NCBI GenBank assembly: GCA_032209605.1
Contig: JASFXZ010000001.1
Coordinates: forward strand, 3,720,001 to 3,784,000
Origin: Mactromeris polynyma
Lineage: Eukaryota > Mollusca > Bivalvia > Venerida > Mactridae
Direction of reading: 5' to 3'
DNA length: 64,000 bases
In this document: piece after piece, positions 27,901 through 39,900 of the stretch
How the letters are laid out: every line of letters starts with the position of its first letter
How positions within the stretch are numbered: the first letter of the stretch is position 1
Notes under the pieces: model-generated
Seen by the model: the letters and a program-made list of their open reading frames with translations, nothing else
The model's database searches: none
Told to the model about the DNA's origin: nothing
Position numbers and translations under genes: made by a program

Positions 27901-30900
27901 TACTAATTGAATTGTCTCCTATATATATCGAAGACTTCACTGCCGGAGTATGTTTATTCACCATCCGTTGTCGAGTAATATGATTATACAGTATGGCCTC
28001 GTTTATTCGACAACCTTTCATTTGAATACTTGCAAAAATCCGAAATAAATATTAGGTCTCGATGTATCTTCTTAAGTACGTCGAATTGAAATGGGCTATA
28101 TGAAACCCAAGTATTATTCGAAATAAAATTTCGGACCTGATGAATTCGAATGAACGAGGTCCGACTGTAAATAGACATTACATCTCCTTCTTAAGTGTAT
28201 TGTTCACTTCTGATAAAGATTTGCCGATAGATACTCTATTTACGACCATTTACGACCAGCAACTAAGATTATATAAATAGATTGTATACAACAATACAGG
28301 AGTGCCGCCTTCAGGTGACAACGCTCATGAATATGAAACTGAAGTCTTAGACAAAACATGAATAAATAAACAAAACATTTTCTTATAGAAAGAGGTCATT
28401 GAAGCCAATGATAAACGATGGCGATTATTGAAAAGGATATCAGGAATCTGTTGACAAAATTATTGTTGTTAATAAAAGTCATTAAGAATTCAATGGAATG
28501 TATGGATTTATAAATGTTTTCAAAGTTAAACTCATACAAGAAAGATACCTTACACACTGTCTTGCAGAAAGAGGCCTTAGACTAGGTATTGAAATACAAA
28601 CTGGTGGAGTAGAATTTACGTACAGTAGCATCTACTTCTGTTGTTAGAGCTATCGCAATTTGACAAGCGATCGGCTACTTATTGCAGCTCTCAATGGATG
28701 CGTCGGTGAATGTGGTTTAATGATCCACAAATCAGACAGATTACTTTGCATAAATGACAGATGACAAGACAGAACTCGCAAAAAAAACATCAAACTAAAG
28801 AAGAAAGTTTCTCCTAGCAACAATTCCACTCATTTTGGTGCTTTATGAGTTTATATAAGATATTAATCGTCTGGATGACAATGTGCCTAACAGGCTTATT
28901 TACCAGAGAACACAATAAAAACAGTAAGTGGAAGGGCTTACTCGGGTCTTATTTTATCATCTAGCTATCAGCATATATATTATGTTTGTCTCTCACACTC
29001 GCAGGTTCAAAAGGTAGAAGCATGACAGAACAAAATATCTAGCGCACACGTTCTTCGGGTACAAATACATTTTGTAACGGAGACACGGTATACACTACAC
29101 TAAAAAGGAGGGGAATGACCCTAGGCTGGACAACAATCAAACATGTGGAGAAATTAGGCAACACATCGGTCTCACAGTCTGTGTACTGTCAGGTAAAATA
29201 CTGCGGGCTTAAAACAGTTCGACGGCATACCAACCTCGCACTTAACTGTTATACGAGCATTGACAAGTTTACCACATTCACACAAAATGGACTAAGCTAT
29301 TGTAAACCAACCTAGTCCGCAACCATCCAACAATACAAAACACTAAAATATGAGAATGTGATTGTCAAACATACTGCATGGAATAGAACTAGCATGGCAA
29401 ATGAATGAATGCCAATAGCTTATCTTTTTGCAATCTAGAAATGTTTCCATATGCCACAGACCCCACATTGCTGACATAGCCAATCAAGTTGTTTGAATAA
29501 TGTTAATGGAGAGGGTTTTACAATGGCCAATAAATCAATGAAAATGTTATTTTAAGAAACAAAATCCACTCAGTAACTCGGGTTAGGAATGGAAAGTGAC
29601 ATTGCAATAAAACTTGATGTGTAGGAACATTATGAGGAGAAACAGTTGACATTGCATTTAGGACGGTTAAGGTCAATGCTTTTTTACGATTCCTATCAGA
29701 ATAACAGAATAATTAATCAGCAGTTCATCTTTTTTCATTAGACCTAAACACTTAAAAGTCAAATTTCCTCCGTTTGCCTGGGGGATGCTGACATTCATTA
29801 ATGGTTTCATGAGATGAATGTGAATGGAAGCTTTATGAGTACCCTCGAAGATGTTTCAAGAGCCTCTTCTGCTACCTTTCTATGTGTACATAACAGGGAG
29901 GGGAGGTGCTTGTATCGTGGGTGTAGTAGAGAGAGAGCACCGGTGTAGATTTGGTCGTATCTCTATTGATGTTGGTTGGTATCGTGTATGTTGCTCAACA
30001 CTAATAGTCTCTTTACTTTAGAAATCACAGTACATGTACTGAATGTATCATTTGCAAGCAGATTCGCGTAAAGTAGTCCACACACCTTTGGATATATCAT
30101 ATAATATTATGCGTCACTCTCTGTACACACGTATGCAGTAGCGTCAGTAAACACACTAGCTGAGACCATGTTATGATTCATTACAATGCCCCACTCAAAC
30201 TCTTTCAGGAGCAACATTGAGACAATCTCTTAAGCATGGGCTGGGTTCCAGGGTGTAGGTACGTCATGTATAAGAGTGTGCTGCGGTTCTTCTAAAATCC
30301 TTCGACGTCTCCACAATTCTGCTGTAAATGTGGTTGTCGTAGCGTGAAAATAACAAAGTCATACATATAACATTCAAATAACATAATATAACTAAATAAG
30401 TAACGTAAATTTCCTTTCCAATATGTAAGTCATAAAACAAGTAGTTTAGTATCAGTCACGTTCATAGCTTAGGATTTAGTACCATCATACCTTTATTAGT
30501 TGCACTTTAACCTTTCATTATTTTATCATGTGACTAACCAGTACCACACGAGTTTTCACGACAGACACGTCGACATTTTGGTGTTCAAAGATTTACCAAT
30601 TTGTGTAGGTGTAATTGTAATACCTGCAGGACCGTATAGTAAACAGACGAATTGTTATTGAGTTTTGGTTTTTGTTACGCGCCTATCCCACCCACTGGCG
30701 GTGACGCGAGCCGCGGCGACAATGGCACCCAACGGAGCAATGATACAGAATTGGTGTTATAACACAAGAGTGTACAGAAAATTCTACGCTACTGTACATA
30801 ACATATGGCGAGTCGACTAGATTCCTATTCAGGATTAGTAAGTTTTATAGTTATATAAGGGCCCTTAACTTTATTCAGCACAAGTCAGACCTCCAGGATT

Positions 30901-33900
30901 CCAGGCATGATTTCGTAGTTGGATTCGAACTGTTTTTGTGAGTTATTGTATTGTGTGTATATTCAGTGCATATATATTAAATTTAGGACTATATTTAATA
31001 TTCCAAAAATAAACCATGTAATAATTGATTAATTGTCCGTCAATTGTGTTAATTTTGTTTGCATATAATACTTGCATGTTATTTTTGTATGTATATGAAA
31101 GCATTATACATGTGTAATACCTACCAGGTTCTTCAAATTTTTCTGAAGTTAAAACTACATTGTTTACATTTTGGGAAGTTCACTCCTAGGTTTTACATGA
31201 CTGGTACACGTACTTGTTACCTTGACTACTAACCCGTGCATGTGTTAATCCACACCCATTCATATCAGTGTTCTGTAGTAAACATTATAGTAAAAGGCAG
31301 TGTATGATACATGTAGTACTAGTGTTAGATACATAATATTATTAATTTAAATGTGATTTAAATAATCTAATTTGCTTTCATTTTAAGTAAGCTATTCAAG
31401 AGTGAAGATTTATCATTGCCTTGAAAAGTCATTCACCTTGTTGCATCATAAACACAAATATTGTGTTTATATATGTATGTTTATAATTAGGTATTGAATA
31501 TAATTGGTTGCGTGTTTATAGTTAGGTATTTGTGAAAGGCTTGATCAACCTATTCACTAAAGCAAAAGGAATTGAACAAATTATGTATTCAATGTTATTT
31601 GACCAAAACACTGAATTTGATTTGTGAAGTCGTTTACTTATGAAACACGTGTCGCGTCGTCGGTTATATTTCCCGCTTGGTTTGTAAAAGTTTATGAGAA
31701 ATAAACCTCTTGTAAAATTTACAAAACATTTTTACATCTGTCGGATATTTCGCATCCGGGTCAAAATAAGTGTCATTACCCTTTTCAATTGACACGTGGT
31801 ACTGAGTTAAACGCTAGTAAATTAAATTGTATACCTCACAGGTAGTGTGCGGATTTAGCACAGTAAGGTCCATGAACTAAGAAGGCTGGTGGTTCGAAAC
31901 ACGGTATTCGTATAAATCTTAACGCAATTTTGACAATAATTGTTATCAAGCTTATAGGTTGGAATAAAATGAATTTAGATTGTAATTATAGCTAAATTGA
32001 TGATTTTTTTTATAAATTATAATAATCAATTGAGTACATTTAACAGTATTTATATAAATAGATAATACAGTGAATGATAAAGTGACTGTCTATTTAAAAT
32101 GTCCTACAAGTTTTCTTCAAGAAGCGACAGTCTTGGCTACTAATGGGAGCTACATAACTGCAGTGTGACCAAACAACCCATATCGCCACAGTACACCCAG
32201 CGCTATCCGTGTGGTGTGCATTGTCGTACATGTATGTACATTGTCGATCTTCCCAACTCAGACACACAGTCCTGCAGTTTATGCGCCAATTTCTCATAAG
32301 TGTGGCGCTCCAGTATTGCTCTAGTAAGAAACTCTTTGACTTTATTTCCAAGTTCATGTTAAAGTGGTGTTCTGTGACTGATGTAAAGCTCTCAGACGCG
32401 GCCGACGTACAGATGTCGGTGATGATAGAGGCCGAGCTGACGGACTTACGTTCTTTAGTGAAAAACTCGTCTTCACACCCATACCGTCAAACGATACGGG
32501 AACGCACAGTATTCGACAAGGAACTTTATAAACCGGAGCCACTAGCTATATTAGATTACGGAAACCTTCTCCTTCAACGCTACTCAATGGCACATAATCC
32601 TTCACTCTCGTGTCAGCAATGGTAATCATTTCAACATCAGAAGCAGACACATCCCTGGGCGTTCTCACCAACGATGTTATTGGCACTTGCTTCTGAGAAT
32701 CACTACCAGTAATTGAAGATGGATGTTTGCCCTTGTCACATGATGAAGACGGTCTGGTTGTGGTGCCTAGATATGTAACGTTCTCACCATACACAATACA
32801 AGAATCGGATTTCTTATCCAATGATCGGGTGAAATACTTCCATGCGGCAGAAGGAGTAGATAACATTTTGACAGTAGAAAAGTGTAATTTACCATAAACA
32901 CTGGGACACTTCGTTATGTCGGTTTCAAGACCGTGTTTTAAGGTACAGTTTTGGAATATGGAGTACCCGATCAAAATTCGAACCATACAAAATACATTTA
33001 CCCTTCGCACTTTGAGTAAATTATTTTAAACAGTCATATTGGATGTGGAAATAGCTCGCTAAATATATTGTTTACGGTTGTCTCAAGTTTTCAGCATTCT
33101 CAATCCCAACGACAGAACAAAACCTTCATCACCCCGACGATATCCAATTTTATAGACACTCCTAATAAACACAATGTCATTTTGCATGCCATTCTCGTAG
33201 GTCCGCACCCCTGGATTTCAAAGGCATCATTGTTTCAGTCCAAAATAAGCGTATTACATGAAAACGCATTGCCGTTTAAAAATCTAAGGACTCAAAAGGC
33301 TGGCTTAGATTCACTGCGTTACCAGGAGCTGGATCCCTGCCCCCATCCCTCATGTAAATTGCTGGTTCCGCGCATGAACTGTATTAAGTTTAACGTCGTT
33401 CTCTGTGACACTCATATTATGACTAACATCTGGAAACGTGTTACCAACGTTACTTAATTAGATAATCCATCTATCGTATGGTCGAACTTGTCAGAAACGT
33501 GTTGCATTTTATACAATTAACAGACTGGGTCATAGTTCTGATCAGGATTGGGAATAATTGCCTTTGATGCAATAAGGGTGAAATTGATGGGAAAATAAAG
33601 CAAAACTGCAAGATGGATGAGAGGTTTTGATTAAAGTGCATCTGTTGAACGGAATTGTTGTATTAAGACTGGATTGATTTAATCAAAGTCTGTGTTCTGG
33701 TTGCGGAAACGGACAGTAAACTAGAAGCAGTCCATATTGGATGATGTATGCTACAGTATTACTGTGACAGTCGAAAGAGTAATGTAGCCTACTAAAAGAA
33801 AGTAACTTTTTTATATTGGGGGGGGGGGGGGTTGCATGGTGTTTCATTTGTAAAGCTGCATGACATGTTTATCTTTCATTTATAGATATATGGTAGATTC

Positions 33901-36900
33901 CAACCACACGATTCACACTAAATTCAACTCAGCTGTTCGTAGCCCGCATTAATCGGCAATAAGACTTGCCTGGGACGTCGGGCATGTGGATTACTAGAGC
34001 CCTGGCCCTTGGTTTATAAGTAGAGTAGATAGTTCAGGTTGTACAGACTATCATAAAACTGGTATTTGTCTAGACTTGTCCTCGTTGACTTACCAGAGCC
34101 GTTCTCTCTTCCAAAGCATCGCGTGCATGAAATACTCGGATCAAAATAAATCCGCTAAATATTTTACAGTCTTGTTTGTCACCACTGACACGGTGGTGTA
34201 TGAACCATGAATATATATTGGAGATTATATCAACTTAGCATGGTAGATCATTTTTACATAGTATGCATACATATAATTACCCGACCAAGAAATTAACACT
34301 TTGTAATCAATTACGTGTCGCATTCGTAACGGTGTACCAAGTATGATGAGAATAGTTTCAGGTTCTTAACAGTGTTGACCTATGCATATTTAAGTTACTC
34401 AGCACTTTTTAAACAGTGTTGATCTATGCATATTCATGTTACTCAGCACTTTTTAAACAGTGTTGATCTATGAATATTTAAGTTACTCAGCACTTTTTAA
34501 ACATTGTTGATCTATGAATATTCAAGTTACCTAGCACTTTTTAAACAGTGTTGACCTATGAATATTTAAGTTACTCAGCACTTTTTAAACAGTGTTGACC
34601 TATGAATATTTGAGTTACTCAGCACTTTTTAAACAGTGTCGACCTATGAATATTTGAGTTACTCAGCACTTTTTAAACAGTGTTGACCTATGAATATTTG
34701 AGTTACTCAGCACTTTTTAAACAGTGTCGACCTATGAATATTTGAGTTACTCAGCACTTTTTAAACAGTGTTGACCTATGCATATTTCAGTTACTCAGCA
34801 CTTTTTAAACAGTGTTGACCTATGAATATTCAAGTTACCTAGCACTTTTTAAACAGTGTTGACCTATGAATATTCTAGTTACTTAGCACTTCTTAAACAG
34901 TGTTGACCTATGCATATTCAAGTTACTCAGCACTTTTTAAACAGTGTTGACCTATGAATATTTAAGTTACTTAGCACTTCTTAAACATTGTTGACCTATG
35001 AATATTCAAGTTACTCAGCACTTTTTAAACAGTGTTGACCTATGAATATTCAAGTTACTTAGCACTTCTTAAACAGTGTTGATCTATGAAAATTCAAGTT
35101 ACCTAGCACTAAGCCAGAATTCTCGCTTACTGGTAACCCTATTCGTTTCAATTTGAGTGAAGACGATAGTGAAAGACGTTATATTTTATGTTTTAATATT
35201 GAAAATAATAATGCAGTTCTTAATAACCGATAGGAGAGAAATTGTGAAGTGTGAATGTTACCATAGGTATTTAGTAAATCAGAAGTGTGCTGTATTATAT
35301 GCTATTAAAATTTGTAAAGTAAACTACTAGAATTTCGTATGATACTTGGTTGAATTATAAAACTATGGACTTTCACAGACAGATTTAAAATATATATGTT
35401 TGATATAAGTATTCGGATCTTATAAAATGGGTAAAATATGTTTTATATGTGGTAATAAACGTATTGTAACGTAAACAACTTGACACCAACTATAAGTTTA
35501 CTATGTGTACATAACTCTTTGGAGCCTTGAAAATTGGTCTTAATATTGAGTTGGTCTAAATGTTGAGTTTGAATAAAGAGTCAAGCAGTGAAAATGGACT
35601 TGAAAATCGTGTTCTTAATGTTGAGTAGGTCTTATTATTAAGGTGGTCTTTAAGTGAGGTTTTACTGTGTATTGTGTTACAGCAATTGTCTAGTAACAGT
35701 GTTATTTGTATCAGTAACGTAGGTTACATAAGATGAAATAGCGTAAGATCAATAAAACAAAAATAAATACACGAAGCTATATGTTCATAAAATATCAAGA
35801 CAATTATGTTCTGTCTGACCAATATTATGTCAATTAAGCGAGATCATTAAAGATGATACAACAATGAACGAATTGTCTAGTGCTTTAGTAGAAATACAGA
35901 ACAATTTTCAAAGTCGATTGGTTTCTAAACAGCTCTCGGTGTGAAATAAATCACATGATTTTACATCCAGTGAATGGTTTTATCTACCGATCAAAAATTA
36001 AATTTTGAAGAAAATACATGTGTACATGTACGTGAATATAAATGGCAGAGAAAAAAAATAAAAATACACTGATGTTTGTTAACGTAGTTTACATAATCAT
36101 ATTATTGTCTTAAAATATTCTACTTGTCTAAGTAGTGTCAACATTTAACTAAAATATTGCACTTTTTCGTAGATATTCTTAATTTCCAATTTACGTGGGA
36201 CGAAGATGCTTTTTACAATGGCTACAAAGTCAACATTAGATAATTGCACACAGCACGGGGGGACATAAAAAATACAGTCGTTAATATCCCAAAGCGTGCA
36301 GCTAGAATGTTTTTGAAGTTTTATAAACATTGTCGCATTCGATTGTTTGTATTTAATTCGCACAGAAAGTACTGTCACAGCTTTGGAAGGATTTCGATAA
36401 AACTTCGTACACACGGTTCCCTTGAGTGGACGTTTGCGTGACATATTTGGTTGATGTCTAATTGATCCTACAATAAGTGCAGCGTTATGTTCCCTTAGGC
36501 GTAGATAAAGTTCGTATACCGGATTGTTTGTACATGGATGTTTGTTATTGTCCCACTTACAGATATGCCGGAGAATCGTCAATTTTAAAATGACGTCATG
36601 TGTCGGCTCTGTCGCGCTCATGTTTGGCAGTTCCGGAAAACTTTTAGGAAAACGTATAATGCAGTGTTTTAGAGTATTAACATGTCTTTTACTCAAAATC
36701 ATTACTCAGTGTGTTTTCTTAAAAAAAGAAGGCCATGTATCTTAAATAATGAAAATATCCTTGCCCAACTAAATTCAAAGAAAATGGTTATACATTGTAT
36801 ATCGAATATAGCTGTGCCCTCTGGTGGCCATGTTTCCCATTAGAATAAGTGGTGTTAGTTATTTTATTGCATGGCCACACAATCTTTATTTCTTCATAAT

Positions 36901-39900
36901 ATTATCAACATCTGACAATGAATGCACATAAATTGGATCTTCAACATATTCCATACTTTTTTAGTGAAAATGCCCTATCGTCTGGCGGCCATCTTTTATA
37001 AATGGAATTAGATGGTTTCAGTATTTTGTTGCACAGACATCAACTGATCAGGACTGCAAACTTAGTTTTAATTCATTTAATTCCCTATGATTCAGGGAAA
37101 TATTTCATTTTAATGCTCCGTATAGTTACATTGTGAAATAGCACCACCTGTAGCTTTCATGATGCATGTCAGCCTATTCAGATAGCTTCATCAATCCCGG
37201 TAAACATTCGCCCACTGATCCTTTCCTTATAACTACAGTCGGACCTCGTTCATTCGAATTCATCGGGTCCGAAATTTTAATTCGATTAGTACATGGTTTC
37301 GAATAGCCCATTTCAATTCAATGTGTCTTAGGAGATACACCGAGACCTGCTATTTATTTTGGATGATACCAAATTTTCGGATAAACATCGGGACCTGATA
37401 GCTTTTTCGGACGATACAAAGTATTCGGATAAAACGTTGTCGAATAAACGAAGTCCGACTGTATAAAAAAACCTGACAACCGGCTTCAGACAAAAAAAGA
37501 TTTTTAAGTTTCTTTTATATAATTACAATTCAAGGGCTGTAACTCGTAGATTACATACAGAATCTAATGTTCAAGAACAGAACCATGATTTCTATGGTTA
37601 CCTAACTACTGTATATGTGTGGTCGAGTTCCACCGGAAACAGGAAGTGCTTCCGGTGTCCTCTAAGAAATGTTTATAACAAATGGGCGGCGGACGCCGTA
37701 TCAGGAATGCGTTTGGCTTAGGTGATCGAAACTAATTTGCCATCAGTATGCTCGTAGTTTGTCATTAAATTTGACATTGCAGAGAGAAAGTGTATATATG
37801 CCTTTCACACAATACTCACAGAAGCCTTTTATTAACCCGATTCAATGTGATAGTATCTGGGACCAATATATATATTGGTCACAGATAGTAGGAATCTTGT
37901 AATTAGGAAGAAAGCCATTGCCGGTTTTATTAACGAATCAATCACATTCGGAACACCTCGGTTAATATGAATCCAACCTATGATAAATCTCTTGTTTAAT
38001 TAAATGGTCCACTACAGTTTAACAATAGTACTTCATGCTTACTTGGTAGTATGCGTACGTCATAATACGGCGCAGGAGACCAGTTAGGGGAGGGCCCTAG
38101 ATAATGTTGTTGAAACTTTTGGCCCAACCCTTTTGTATGTATGTATAAGTTATTATTTGTGTGTTTGTGCAAATATGATAGTTGCGTGTATAAATACAAT
38201 AAAATTTGATTAAACGAATAATACGGCGCTTTGTGCTGTTCATCAGGGAATTTTAGAAAGGATTTGCATAAAAGGGAACTATGGTGTTTTTTGTATAAAA
38301 TTTATAAATCAATACTTAGAAACAAAATGTGTAAGATCTTTTAGGCTATGTCTGACACAGTATGGAATAGTATCCGTATGTCAGATTTATGTTGAGTTAA
38401 ATATATCATGTAGATTAACATTCAATGGTAAAACCTCACTTACAAACCACCTCAATAATAAAACCACCTTTGGGACCCTTGAAAACTGCTCTTTGTACGG
38501 AGGTGGTCTTAATACTGATGTTGAATAAAGAACAAAACAGTGAGAATGGACTTGAAATTGTGATCTTAATTAAGAGGAAGTTTTTTTATAGCGGTGGTCT
38601 TTAAGTGAGGTTTTTACTGTACATGGTGATTCATCCTTCCCACACACAGCAAAAATACATTTTCTATGAATAGACGGAAGTATTTTTTTGTAAATGAGAT
38701 CATAAATGGTGTCATTTTAATATTGATTACCATGACAACCCGCTGTTTAGCATTCATCGAGAACCACCGGTATTAAAGGAGAATAACGAGTAAATCAGAC
38801 CGTGAATTGATTTCTATGAATGTTGATGTTATATATTCAACGGAATAATAAATAAATGAAACGATACAGCTGAAAAGGCATCGCCGTGCTTTGTTGCAAG
38901 TTTGTAATTACGTTTACTTCACAATTTACAATGCAGATCTATCAATAATTAAAAAGACCTTTATAACATAAATCACATGTACCAATTCATTTATGCTTGG
39001 TTGTGGTGAACATGTTTAATGCGTTTATTCTGGCTTCTGGGAAGACCAGGTAGTGTGACCTTGACCTCTCCATCGAGCGGCTTACACCATGGCCGGTCCA
39101 CAACCGCTCCCCATATAAGTGTACAAACTCCTCATAGCAATTAAACGGGGCGAGCACCTGCTCTGCAATTGTTGCCTTCATAATATACCACGTGACCCTT
39201 CAACCAAGAAACGCTCAATCCATATTTGACATCAGATACTGTCTTTCTGAAAACACAACGCACTTGAGATTGTCAAGTTGTCGAGGCTTTAGCGTAAAAT
39301 ATGGATTAAAATCGAGTACAATGTATTACTATATGACAATTGGGACCTGTAACAATATATTATCACATTTTCATTTCTATTTAATTTTCTCGTTTGGAAA
39401 AAGAAATTTAACCGGAAATCTTTCAATTACCATGTATTGGCGCTATAAATATATGCAATTCTAATTGTTTCGAAAGAGGAAACTATAAAACAATGAACTT
39501 ACCAAATTAAACATTTGAGTTTGGTGACTCTATGTCAATTAGTAAAGGAGCAGTTTATGCCACAATATTTTCGGGACGTACGTACGGACGGACAAGAGCC
39601 CAAATCTAAATCCCCCCTCCCCCGAAGTGTTGAATGTTGCACATTGGTATTGTGTCTGCATCATGTGAGCTGATATTTTCTTTTTATCAGCCAGACATCT
39701 GTGGTGTCATGCAAATTATATTGCGGTCGAAACATAGGCGTTTTATGTTTATATATGTTTAAGAATTGATTTTCTTACCGGTATGGAATACATAACGAAG
39801 TAAATTTTGATGCATTGATCGTAGACTTGCTCTATAAATAGACTATAAGGAATGTAATCTGATAAACTAGAATATAGAATAAACACTGTCAATGCAAGAC

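Noticed and set aside
31850..31915. tRNA gene candidate with GGTTCGAAAC
   Set aside because: The box B is imperfect, no box A lies at the right distance and the arms do not pair.
32209..32625. 138-codon + strand ORF
   Set aside because: It is antisense to the hAT transposase remnant, which shows recognisable motifs in order.
33068..33457. 129-codon + strand ORF
   Set aside because: There is no recognisable domain, no splice context and composition like the surrounding intron; probably chance.
38987..39181. 64-codon minus-strand ORF with ordinary-looking composition
   Set aside because: It is too short to judge, with no match recognised and no splice sites in phase with any neighbour.
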